The position numbers were made by a program, and so were the translations under genes. Positions 25,192 to 32,992 of a DNA stretch of 45,026 bases are shown here, one piece after another. The stretch covers positions 1 through 45,026 of the forward strand of contig CAMJMR010000019.1 in NCBI GenBank assembly GCA_946407095.1, in the 5' to 3' direction. Numbering within the stretch: position 1 is the first letter of the stretch; each line of letters opens with the position of its first letter. The DNA is from an uncultured Selenomonadales bacterium (GTDB lineage Bacteria; Bacillota; Negativicutes; Selenomonadales; Selenomonadaceae). A model generated the notes under the pieces. That model was not told the DNA's origin. It saw only the letters and a program-made list of their open reading frames with translations, and did not search any database.

Positions 25192-26012
25192 ACTGCCTCC
25201 AAAGTTTTCGTGACGTTGTGAACTGCCAACGCGTCCGTCAAAAGTTTTTCCAGTTCGTCAAGCGGAATCATGTTCGCGCCGTCCGAAAGACCCTCGGCGG
25301 GGTTGTCGTGCACTTCCAAAAACAAACCGTCGACGCCGACCGCGCAGGCCGCCCTAACCAACGGCGCAACGAATTCCCTTTGCCCGCCCGAAGAACTTCC
25401 CGCGCCGCCAGGCAACTGTACGCTGTGCGTGCCGTCGAAAATCACGGGGCAACCGAAGCCGCGCATTATCGGCAAGCCGCGCATGTCGACGACCAGATTG
25501 TTGTAGCCAAACGACGTGCCGCGCTCGGTCAGCAAAATTTTTTCCGTTTGACTGCGCAACTTCTCGACGACGTTAATCATATCCCGCGCAGAAAGGAATT
25601 GCGCCTTCTTGACGTTGACGACCTTGCCCGTCTTGGCGGCGGCGATAAGCAAATCGGTTTGCCTGCAAAGGAACGCGGGTATCTGCAGAATGTCGGCGAC
25701 CTCGGATGCCTGCGCGGCTTGATGAGTTTCGTGAATGTCCGTGACTATCGGGACGTTCAGTTCGCGCTTAATGGCGTCCAGAATCTTCAAGCCCTCGACG
25801 AGGCCGGGGCCGCGATAGCTTTTGATTGACGAACGATTTGCCTTGTCGAACGACGCCTTGAAGACGTACGGGATGCCCAACTTGTCGGCGATTGCTTTGG
25901 CGCGTCGACCAATCTTCAAACTGCGCTCAAAGCCCTCAAGCACGCACGGACCCGCAAGCAATACCAACTTGCCGCCGCCAATCTCAATGCCTCCAACCTT
26001 AACCGTGTTCAC
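25188..26012 (-). CDS. kdsA: 3-deoxy-8-phosphooctulonate synthase
   Basis: The 274-residue enzyme condenses arabinose 5-phosphate with phosphoenolpyruvate to Kdo 8-phosphate. [40 protein letters not shown] and [11 protein letters not shown] are standard KdsA motifs, and the length is normal. The start is a GTG that shares four bases (GTGA) with the kdsB stop; GGAGG lies inside kdsB. Whether the enzyme is of the metal or non-metal type was not resolved. Confidence 0.96.
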   Translation of the reverse strand: MNTVKVGGIEIGGGKLVLLAGPCVLEGFERSLKIGRRAKAIADKLGIPYVFKASFDKANRSSIKSYRGPGLVEGLKILDAIKRELNVPIVTDIHETHQAAQASEVADILQIPAFLCRQTDLLIAAAKTGKVVNVKKAQFLSARDMINVVEKLRSQTEKILLTERGTSFGYNNLVVDMRGLPIMRGFGCPVIFDGTHSVQLPGGAGSSSGGQREFVAPLVRAACAVGVDGLFLEVHDNPAEGLSDGANMIPLDELEKLLTDALAVHNVTKTLEAV

Positions 26013-26746
26013 GACGCTTCCTCCTGTCGATAGATTTTATTGACGAGTTCCAAATCCTCTGCCGTGTCGACGCCCACGAATCGGCACGAAGACTTTATCA
26101 CGCGGATTTTGTAGCCGTTCTCCAAGGCGCGCAACTGTTCGAGCGATTCGACTTGCTCAAGCGGCGTCGGCTCCATTTTGGCGTAAGTCAGCAGAAAATC
26201 GCGGCGATAAGCGTAAATGCCAATGTGCTTGAAGACGGCCGCCTTGCCCGCGTTGCGAGGGTAGGGAATCAGCGAGCGCGAAAAGTACAGGGCATTGCCT
26301 GCGCGGTCGACGACGACTTTGACGTTGTTGGGATTTTGCATTTCGTCAGCAGCGGTGAGTTCGGTGGCGACGGTTGCCATTTGAAGAGCGGCGTCGTTTG
26401 AGAATTCGGCGACAAGCTCATCAATCAGCGCGGGCTCAATCAGCGGCTCATCGCCCTGCACGTTGACGATAACATCGGCGTCAGGGAATTTCGTTGCCAC
26501 TTCGGCGAGGCGGTCGGTACCGGTCTTGTGGTCGGCGCGCGTCATCATTGCCTGCCCCGAATGCTTTTCGACGGCTTGAAGAATTCTTTCGTCGTCGGTA
26601 GCCACGATAACTTCAGCCACGGACGCCGCACGACTTGCCCTTTCCCATACGCGACAAATCATCGGCTTGCCGCAAATATCTTTGAGCGGCTTACCGGGCA
26701 GGCGCGTCGACGAGTAGCGGGCGGGTATCACGCAAATGGTTTTCAT
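26009..26746 (-). CDS. kdsB: CMP-Kdo synthetase
   Basis: The 245-residue nucleotidyltransferase activates Kdo with CTP. The N-terminal [17 protein letters not shown] and the [16 protein letters not shown] stretch are diagnostic, and [12 protein letters not shown] is also family-typical. The ATG at 26746 has GGAGG seven bases upstream; the 26-codon extension upstream only translates an R1 repeat. It is the first gene of the minus-strand LPS operon and is translationally coupled to kdsA. Confidence 0.96.
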   Translation of the reverse strand: MKTICVIPARYSSTRLPGKPLKDICGKPMICRVWERASRAASVAEVIVATDDERILQAVEKHSGQAMMTRADHKTGTDRLAEVATKFPDADVIVNVQGDEPLIEPALIDELVAEFSNDAALQMATVATELTAADEMQNPNNVKVVVDRAGNALYFSRSLIPYPRNAGKAAVFKHIGIYAYRRDFLLTYAKMEPTPLEQVESLEQLRALENGYKIRVIKSSCRFVGVDTAEDLELVNKIYRQEEAS

Positions 26747-26787
26747 ATCATAACCTCCAAAAATTTTAAGGTTTGTTGCAGAAGGGA

Positions 26788-26947
26788 GGCGCGCATGGAC
26801 GCGCGCCGCCGGCAACAAAAACATGGAAGTTTTTTTGCCGGCACGGGCGATTTCGGGTTGCGCGGACGTTTCGTCAACGGTTAGTATCCGCCCCGCGCGT
26901 AGCGGTGGCTTTCTTTGCTACTTTCTTTCGCCGGTGAAAGAAAGTAG
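26788..26947 (-). repeat. R1 structured repeat, copy F (subclass II, inverted)
   Basis: It lies in the divergent 358-bp gap between kdsB and ctpA, which holds no gene. H3 is 26788-26807 (GGCGCGC/GCGCGCC), H2 is 26808-26842 (GCCGGCAA/TTGCCGGC with an A/T-rich inner stem) and H1 is 26918-26947. The left arm with GAATCGAAGGG follows at 26977-26987. Confidence 0.85.
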
Positions 26948-27067
26948 TTAATCAACTTAAAAGCTATTGAACCGCCGAATCGAAGGGACGCGCCCGCCGT
27001 CTTATCCTAGCACAATCGGCAAAGCGCGGCAATAAACGGCTTTAATAAACTTTTCAGACAAAGTTGG

Positions 27068-27073
27068 TATAGT
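27068..27073 (+). promoter_or_regulatory. Possible extended -10 promoter of ctpA
   Basis: TATAGT is preceded by TGG, an extended -10 arrangement. No good -35 box was found. The TTG start of ctpA is 31 bp downstream. Confidence 0.35.
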
Positions 27074-27104
27074 GGCAAAAATTTTGGCGGAGGGGGGTCA
27101 CGAC

Positions 27105-28328
27105 TTGAAGGATATGAAGAAAAAAATTTTCGCGGGAGTAATTTTTGGAGCACTGATAAGCGCGACGTTGACATTGGTACTTGTCTGCTTGCTTTTGGGC
27201 ATAACCTCGACGAATGCGCTCGACCTCGGCAGATTCTTCGTTGCGCTGCGATTTATTGAAAGCAATTATGTTCAAAACGTTGAGCGTCGACAATTAATCG
27301 ACGGAGCGATAAGCGGCATGGTCAATTCGCTCGGCGACCCGCATTCGATTTATCTTGCGCCGCAACTCTACAGCCAGCTGCGCGCCGAAACGACGGGTGC
27401 CTTCGGCGGAATAGGCGTGTACATGGGCTTCAAAAACGGCGGCGTGCAAGTCATGAGCGTCATTCCCGACGGACCGGGGCAACGCGCGGGTCTTCAAGCC
27501 GGCGACGAAATTTTGGCGGTGGACGGTCAGCCCGTCGAAGAAATTTCGCCAGCCGAAGTTGCGCTGAAGATTCGCGGACAAATCGGCACGCCCGTTGAGC
27601 TTTTGATTCATCGCGAAGGCGCGGAGGATAAGACTTACAACTTGACGCGCGAAAACATTCACGTCCAGACGGTGGCGGGCACAATGCTTGACGACCGCCT
27701 TGCCTACGTGAAAATTTCCAACTTCAGCGAAAACACGGGCGACGAATTCAAAACGAAGCTCGGCGAACTGGAACGCGCGGGCATGAAGGGCTTTATCCTC
27801 GACTTGCGACAAAATCCCGGCGGCGTCATAACCGGTTGCATCGAAATTGCTCAACAGCTCGTGCCAGCCGGAACTATCGCCTCGGTGATTAAGCGCGACG
27901 GCTCGAAGGAAGTTTACACGTCGAATTTGGCGGCGGCGAAGTTCCCTATCGTCGTCCTGATTGACCACAACAGCGCAAGTGCCTCCGAACTTTTGAGCGG
28001 TGCCCTGCAGGACACCAAGGCGGCTCTTGTCGTCGGCGAAACTTCCTACGGCAAAGGCTCCGTGCAGACGCTGATTCCCATGGCGCACGACGACGGCTTG
28101 AAGCTGACGATTGCCAAGTACTACACGCCAAGCGGGCGGTGCATTGACGGCGTCGGCATTGAGCCCGATGTCGAAGTCAAATCGCCTGCAGTAGTTCACC
28201 CCATGTACGACTTGAACCTTGACGCGCAAAACGACCCGCAACTCGCCAAGGCAGAAGAGCTTTTGACTCGGCAAGTCGACGCGGGCAAAATTCTTTTCAC
28301 CGATAACTTTTGGAAGGCCGATTCGTAA
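27105..28328 (+). CDS. ctpA: Carboxyl-terminal processing protease (S41 family)
   Basis: The predicted 407-residue protein has an N-terminal membrane anchor (about residues 8-32), a PDZ domain (about 90-170, GGVQVMSVIPDGPGQRAGLQ) and the S41 protease core. The catalytic serine is in NSASASE and the lysine in SYGKGSVQT. It should cut C-termini of periplasmic proteins. The TTG at 27105 is chosen because a GGAGGGGGG tract ends seven bases upstream; the ATG three codons later is too far, and the upstream GTG at 27072 has no ribosome binding site. It lies just upstream of the Tad locus but has its own upstream signals. Confidence 0.92.
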   Translation: MKDMKKKIFAGVIFGALISATLTLVLVCLLLGITSTNALDLGRFFVALRFIESNYVQNVERRQLIDGAISGMVNSLGDPHSIYLAPQLYSQLRAETTGAFGGIGVYMGFKNGGVQVMSVIPDGPGQRAGLQAGDEILAVDGQPVEEISPAEVALKIRGQIGTPVELLIHREGAEDKTYNLTRENIHVQTVAGTMLDDRLAYVKISNFSENTGDEFKTKLGELERAGMKGFILDLRQNPGGVITGCIEIAQQLVPAGTIASVIKRDGSKEVYTSNLAAAKFPIVVLIDHNSASASELLSGALQDTKAALVVGETSYGKGSVQTLIPMAHDDGLKLTIAKYYTPSGRCIDGVGIEPDVEVKSPAVVHPMYDLNLDAQNDPQLAKAEELLTRQVDAGKILFTDNFWKADS

Positions 28329-28372
28329 GCAGAAAACCGCTTTGCGTCTTGAAGCGCGGGAGGAAAATCATC

Positions 28373-28400
28373 TTGACAAATGCCCGCAGTAGAATAGAAT
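28373..28400 (+). promoter_or_regulatory. Sigma-70 promoter of the Tad pilus locus
   Basis: A perfect TTGACA (28373-28378), a 16-bp spacer and TAGAAT (28395-28400) lie 45 bp before cpaB and after ctpA. This is the likely start of the cpaB-cpaC transcript. Confidence 0.7.
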
Positions 28401-28444
28401 GTCGAACATAAATTGACAGATTTTATCGTAAAAGAGGGGTCGCC

Positions 28445-29527
28445 ATGCTTCAGAAACTGATAAACAAATTGAACGACTTGCGGCCTCGGCAGCTGGCTAT
28501 GCTGGCGGTCGGCGCGGCAGTGCTGATGTTCATTACGGTCTATTTCGGCATGAGTTTGCTGACAAAGCAAGAAATTATCGTTCAGCCCGAAACGCCTCCG
28601 CCGCCTCCGCCCGTGGAGGAAAAAGTTGCGGTCGTCGTCGCCAAGACAAGTATCCCGCCGCGCACGCGCATTCAAGAAACCATGCTCCAAATGAAGGAAT
28701 TGCCGCCCGAATTGGTGCCCGAAGGCGCTATTAAAAGTTTCAGCGACGTGCTGAACGTTCAGGTCAAAGTTTCCATTTTCCCCGGCGATGTGCTCACGAT
28801 TCAAAAGGTTTTCGCCGATAAAAGCGCGGAGGGCTTCGTCGGGACAATCCCGCCCGAATGCCGCGCAGTTTCCATAAACGTAAACGAAATTACGGGCGTG
28901 GCGGGCTTCGCGAAGGCTGGCGACTTCGTCGACTTGATGCTCACGGAAAAAAGCGACTACAGCGCGACGACCACCATTATCCTGCAAAACGTGCAGCTCC
29001 TCGGCATAAATCAGGATATGGGCAACAGCATGCTTGATACGGGCAGCGGCTCGGCGATAAGCAACCCGACTATCGCGACGTTCGCGCTCTACCCAGACGA
29101 CGTGCTGAAATTAATTTCCGCGTCGAAGCTCGGCGATATCTACATGTCACTGCGCCCCGCCAATCCTTACAACAATTACGTCGACAAGGTAGAGTATACG
29201 ATTGAATCAATCAACGCGCCGCCCAAACCGCAGCCTGTAGTCGTTCCTGCCATCCCCGATGCAAATCTGCCGCAATTACCCAACGGATCCGTGACGTTGC
29301 CCACGCCGAAAATCGAAATCATTCAAGGCGACGAAATTGTTCAGAAGGTGGTGGAGGCTCCCGTTATCGTGATGCCTTCAGACAGTAGCTCGCCGACGGG
29401 TACCAATCCTCCGTTGCCCGTCATACCTTCGCGCCCGTCAGCACCCGTTCAGGCCTCGCCTGCCTCGGCGGCTCTGGCGGACGTGCCTTTTGCCAATTCT
29501 CGCGTCATCGCGGGCGGCAATCGTTAA
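28445..29527 (+). CDS. cpaB: Flp pilus assembly protein CpaB/RcpC
   Basis: The 360-residue protein has a membrane segment (about residues 16-40), a run of prolines (PPPPPP), an SAF domain (about 60-125, with the pattern ARTRI-like IPPRTRIQETML and FPGDVLTIQKV) and the RcpC-type beta domain (CRAVSINVNEITGVAGFAKAG). The last 90 residues are rich in Pro, Ser and Ala. CpaB/RcpC works with the secretin in the envelope part of the Tad apparatus. GAGGGG precedes the ATG by five bases. The secretin gene starts 15 bp after its stop, so the two are cotranscribed. Confidence 0.93.
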   Translation: MLQKLINKLNDLRPRQLAMLAVGAAVLMFITVYFGMSLLTKQEIIVQPETPPPPPPVEEKVAVVVAKTSIPPRTRIQETMLQMKELPPELVPEGAIKSFSDVLNVQVKVSIFPGDVLTIQKVFADKSAEGFVGTIPPECRAVSINVNEITGVAGFAKAGDFVDLMLTEKSDYSATTTIILQNVQLLGINQDMGNSMLDTGSGSAISNPTIATFALYPDDVLKLISASKLGDIYMSLRPANPYNNYVDKVEYTIESINAPPKPQPVVVPAIPDANLPQLPNGSVTLPTPKIEIIQGDEIVQKVVEAPVIVMPSDSSSPTGTNPPLPVIPSRPSAPVQASPASAALADVPFANSRVIAGGNR

Positions 29528-29542
29528 TGTTGAGGACTTATC

Positions 29543-31432
29543 ATGAATCATTCATTCTTAAAAAATTTTTTCTTGACGGCGGCGGCGTTTTCTTGTCTCG
29601 CGTCGACCGCGCAGGCCATGCCCGAAACTTTAAGCATAAATCTCAAAACGTCTCACTACATGGATATGAAACAGCCCGTCAAGCGAATCGCCGTAGGCAA
29701 TCCGACTGTGGCGACGGTCATTCAGTTGCCGGGCTCGGTCAGCGAATTTTTAATCGTTACTAAAGAAAATCCCGGCTCAACCGCGCTTTACGTCTGGACT
29801 GCCGACGGCACTCGTCACGAATATCTGATCGTCGTCACGCCCGAAGACCCGGGGCAAGCCATGCTTATCGAACAGGCTATCGGGCTCCCCGATGTTCACG
29901 TCAAAATGGTCGGGCAACGCATCCTGCTCACGGGCACCGTCGAAAATCAATACGAAAAAAATTACGCGCTTCAAACGGCGCGGCTTTTCGTCAATGCAGG
30001 CTCGGACAGCAGTTTGCTTGTCGGCAGCGGCTTCGATATGGACTTGGAAACCGATACCGCGCAGAGTGCAGAGAGCGGCAGGTCGGGCACGCTTGAGGCA
30101 AGCAAATCCGAAACGAACGGTCAAATCATTGACTTGTTGCAAATCCGTCACCCGACGCAAATTCGCCTTGAGGCTCAAATCATCGAAATCAATTCCGACA
30201 ACGCGAAGGACTTGGGGCTTCAATACGGCACGAGCGGCAGCGGCGGCGTCTTCAGCTTCGGCGAAGGCTATACCGACCGCTTGCACACCTCCGTAACGGA
30301 AACTTGGACGGAAAGCGGCTCAGGTGCTTACAACAGCGGCAATTCCAACACTTTCAGCGGCAGTGCTAACGATTCTTACAGCGGCTCCAACACGAATTCT
30401 TACAGCGGCGGACGAACGAATTCCTACAGCGGCTCCACTTCGAGCGATTCGGGCAACAGCTACACCACCGGCTACAACAATTCCTATACCAACGGCTACA
30501 GCGACTCTTCCGGCAACGGCTACAACAACAGCTACAGCGGCAGCAGGAATGACGCTTACAACGACAGCCTCAATCAGCAATTCAGCCGCGTGATAACGTC
30601 GTCGTGGAACGATATGGTTCAGTTCAGCAACAACCCGCTCAAGTGGATTGGTCAGCACTTCGCGCCCGTCAATGCCACGCTTAACCTTTTGGTCACGCAG
30701 AACAAGGCAAGAATTCTTTCGCGACCGAGCGTCATGACATTAAGCGGCGAGCAGGCGACGATTCAAATCGGCGGCAAAATCCCCTACGAAACGACAAGTG
30801 CCGTCGGCTCTTCCAACGTCTCCTTTGAAAATTACGGTATCATTTTGCAATTCAAGCCCATCGTCGACGCGCAGAATCGAATCAACTCAATGATTCACGC
30901 CGAGGTCAGCAATATCAGCGGGCAAGCAGTCAACGGCAGACCGATTATCTCCACGCGCAGTGCCGATTCGGTTATCAGCTTGAATTCGGGCGCGCCCGTC
31001 GTTATCGGCGGACTGATGGACTCATCCGAGACAAAGACCGTTGAAAAAATTCCGTTCCTTGGCGATATCCCGATTCTGGGCGAATTCTTCAAGCACACGT
31101 CAAAATCCAGGGACAAGCGCGAAATTATAATCGTCGTGACGCCCTACCTTGTCGGCGAGGATGAAATTGCTCAAACGCCGATGTCCAGACCCATGCGCGA
31201 ATGGATCCTTCAAGAGTACGATTATCGTCAAGCAATGGAAAACGTCGACATGACCAGACCTTACGAAGAGCCCGAACTTGTCGACGAAGCGCGCGATAAA
31301 GATTCGGATAGAATTTTGCCGCCCAGCCGCCTCAAGCCCAAGACGGACAAGCTTGACGAAAAATCCGACGACGAGTCCGAAGACGACAACACCGTTTACA
31401 TTGCGCCCGAAAAAGCGGAAGATCCCTTTTAA
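29543..31432 (+). CDS. cpaC: Tad pilus outer-membrane secretin CpaC/RcpA with a Tyr/Ser/Asn/Gly-rich insert
   Basis: The 629-residue protein has a signal peptide (cut after AQA, residue 25), an N-terminal pilus-assembly/BON-like region (26-165), a low-complexity insert (about 250-345), the secretin domain (about 375-535, with LSRPSVMTLSGEQATIQIGG and the closing IPFLGDIPILGEFF) and an acidic tail. It should form the pilus channel in the outer membrane. The insert is made of short NSYSG/NTNSYSG-like units and lies just before the secretin core. Usual family members are about 450-520 residues; the insert and tail explain the excess. Confidence 0.93.
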   Translation: MNHSFLKNFFLTAAAFSCLASTAQAMPETLSINLKTSHYMDMKQPVKRIAVGNPTVATVIQLPGSVSEFLIVTKENPGSTALYVWTADGTRHEYLIVVTPEDPGQAMLIEQAIGLPDVHVKMVGQRILLTGTVENQYEKNYALQTARLFVNAGSDSSLLVGSGFDMDLETDTAQSAESGRSGTLEASKSETNGQIIDLLQIRHPTQIRLEAQIIEINSDNAKDLGLQYGTSGSGGVFSFGEGYTDRLHTSVTETWTESGSGAYNSGNSNTFSGSANDSYSGSNTNSYSGGRTNSYSGSTSSDSGNSYTTGYNNSYTNGYSDSSGNGYNNSYSGSRNDAYNDSLNQQFSRVITSSWNDMVQFSNNPLKWIGQHFAPVNATLNLLVTQNKARILSRPSVMTLSGEQATIQIGGKIPYETTSAVGSSNVSFENYGIILQFKPIVDAQNRINSMIHAEVSNISGQAVNGRPIISTRSADSVISLNSGAPVVIGGLMDSSETKTVEKIPFLGDIPILGEFFKHTSKSRDKREIIIVVTPYLVGEDEIAQTPMSRPMREWILQEYDYRQAMENVDMTRPYEEPELVDEARDKDSDRILPPSRLKPKTDKLDEKSDDESEDDNTVYIAPEKAEDPF

Positions 31433-31491
31433 TTAGGAAGACGTTGCAGGGGACAGAGGCGCGCATGGACGTGCGCCGCCGGCAACAAAAA

Positions 31492-31586
31492 GCAACGTGA
31501 ACGTTGCATCCAGATTGCGCGTTGAAAATTGTCGACGGCTATAGGGTGTCGCCACGCCCTTACTGTTCCCCCGCTTTCAAAGCGGG
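31492..31586 (+). mobile_element. R2 unit 1, inserted in the H2 loop of R1 copy G
   Basis: It is about 95 bp, starts with the hairpin GCAACGTGAACGTTGC and ends with the hairpin CCCGCTTTCAAAGCGGG. It carries no reading frame. The flanks join into an intact H2 stem if it is removed. Confidence 0.75.
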
Positions 31587-31668
31587 TTTTTGCCGGCACA
31601 GACGGTTTCGGGTAGCGCGGACGTTTCGGCGGTGGTCGGCTTCCGCCCCTGCGAGGCGGGTTTCTTTG

Positions 31669-31763
31669 GCAACGTGACGTTGCATCCAGATAGCGCGTTG
31701 AAAGTCGTCGACGGCTTAAGGGAGAACGCCGCGTCCCAACTGTTCCCCCGCTTTTAAAGCGGG
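31669..31763 (+). mobile_element. R2 unit 2, inserted in the H1 arm of R1 copy G
   Basis: It is about 95 bp, same ends as unit 1 (GCAACGTGACGTTGC, CCCGCTTTTAAAGCGGG) and the same orientation. The middle differs from unit 1 at many positions, so the two are separate insertions or an old duplication. Confidence 0.75.
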
Positions 31764-31828
31764 TCTTTCGCCGGTGAAAGAAAGTAGATTTAACTGCCAA
31801 CAAACACTTATGGAACGGAGGGAATTTT

Positions 31829-32677
31829 ATGGCAGTCGCAACACAAAATTCTATCGAACGCGGCAGCGTTATAATCAGCGTATTCAGCACGACGCCCGGT
31901 ATCGGCAAAACCATTATCGCCATTAATTTGGCGGCGGGCTTGGCGCATGAAGGGTACAAAGTCTGTCTTGCCGACCTCGATTTGCAATTCGGTGACGTGT
32001 TGAATTACCTGAAACTTTCCTCCGTCAACACGGTTGCGGGTGCTCAACGCGCCATGCTTGACCACCCCGACAAATTTCGTATCGGCGATTTTCTTATGGA
32101 ATACAATCACAGCGGCGTAAGCTTTTTCATTTTGCCCGCGCCGCTCTACGTCTATGACGCCTATCAGACCGACATTCAAATCGTCTCCGATATCATCACT
32201 CACCGCCTGAATTACTTCGATTACGTCGTCCTGGATTTGAATTCCATGTTCAGCGCGCTGAATTTGGCCATGCTAGACGTAAGCACGGTTATAAACTACG
32301 TCGGCGTTATTGACTTCCTGCCCGCACTAAAAAATTACAAAATCGGCTACGACACGCTGATTCGCTTTGAATACGAGGAAAGTAAGATTCGGCTTGTCGA
32401 AAACCGCGCAGATTCGCAGAAACTGATTGAGGGCAGCGACGTCGAAAGACTTTTGGGCGAGCCGTTCTATCACCGCCTGCCCAACGATTATCCTTCCGTC
32501 AACAAGTCAATCAACACGGGGCAGCCGCTGATGTTCGCCGCGCCCGATTCCAAGCTGACCAAAAGCTTCGATGCGCTTGTCGGGCTCTACACCAATCGCC
32601 AAGGCACCGGCAAACCCGCAACGTTGACTGACGGCGGCGGGTTCTTCGGCGGTATCAAAAAATTTTTCGGCTTCTGA
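31829..32677 (+). CDS. tadZ: TadZ-like MinD/ParA-family ATPase lacking the signature lysine
   Basis: The 282-residue protein lacks a receiver domain. Its deviant Walker A reads TTPGIGKT (residues 21-28): the P-loop lysine (Lys27) is present, but Thr22 stands where the signature lysine is expected. The LADLDLQFGD (47-56) and YVVLDLNS (132-139) stretches give the switch and Walker B-like parts. The last 14 residues (269-282, ending IKKFFGF) look like a MinD-type amphipathic membrane anchor. In the Tad family such proteins place the pilus machine at a cell pole or site. ACGGAGGG precedes the ATG. The next gene encodes a second, complementary ATPase. Confidence 0.85.
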   Translation: MAVATQNSIERGSVIISVFSTTPGIGKTIIAINLAAGLAHEGYKVCLADLDLQFGDVLNYLKLSSVNTVAGAQRAMLDHPDKFRIGDFLMEYNHSGVSFFILPAPLYVYDAYQTDIQIVSDIITHRLNYFDYVVLDLNSMFSALNLAMLDVSTVINYVGVIDFLPALKNYKIGYDTLIRFEYEESKIRLVENRADSQKLIEGSDVERLLGEPFYHRLPNDYPSVNKSINTGQPLMFAAPDSKLTKSFDALVGLYTNRQGTGKPATLTDGGGFFGGIKKFFGF

Positions 32678-32725
32678 AGTTTTGAGTTAGGGCATGTTGG
32701 TAAGGAACAAGTTGCAAAGGACGAG

Positions 32726-32907
32726 GCCGCCCATGGATGGGCGGCGCGAACGCTTACCAGCGCGCGTTCGCCCACTTGAAACCTGGAAGGTTTCATAGCG
32801 GCACGAGCGGCTTCGGGTTGCACGGGCGTTTCGGCGGTAGTCGGTATCCGCCCCACGCGCAGTGGTGGCTTTCTTTGCTACTTTCTTTCGCCAGTGAAAG
32901 AAAGTAG
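32726..32907 (-). repeat. R1 structured repeat, copy H (subclass II, inverted)
   Basis: It fills the 315-bp gap between the two ATPase genes (32678-32992), which holds no gene. H3 is 32726-32745 with stem GCCGCCC/GGGCGGC, a sequence found in no other copy. H2 is near 32770-32803 (inner stem GAAACC/GGTTTC). H1 is 32878-32907. An extra CGAACGC/GCGTTCG stem lies between H3 and H2. Confidence 0.85.
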
Positions 32908-32992
32908 TTAAACTGATTTAAAAGTCATTGAAACGCCACGTCGGAGCCGACAACTTGCCAATACACCCCTTGTCCCTTAGGAGGTTTAAGCT

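Larger units (their letters stand above)
31458..31787 (-). repeat. R1 structured repeat, copy G, carrying two R2 insertions
   Basis: It fills the 396-bp cpaC-tadZ gap (31433-31828), which contains no gene. H3 is 31458-31477 (one G-U pair). H2 is split: GCCGGCAACAAAAA before and TTTTTGCCGGC after an R2 unit. H1 is also broken: its left arm is replaced by a second R2 unit, while the right arm GAAAGAAAGTAG remains at 31776-31787. Removing the inserts restores an R1 like copy F, minus about six bases of H1. Confidence 0.85.
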
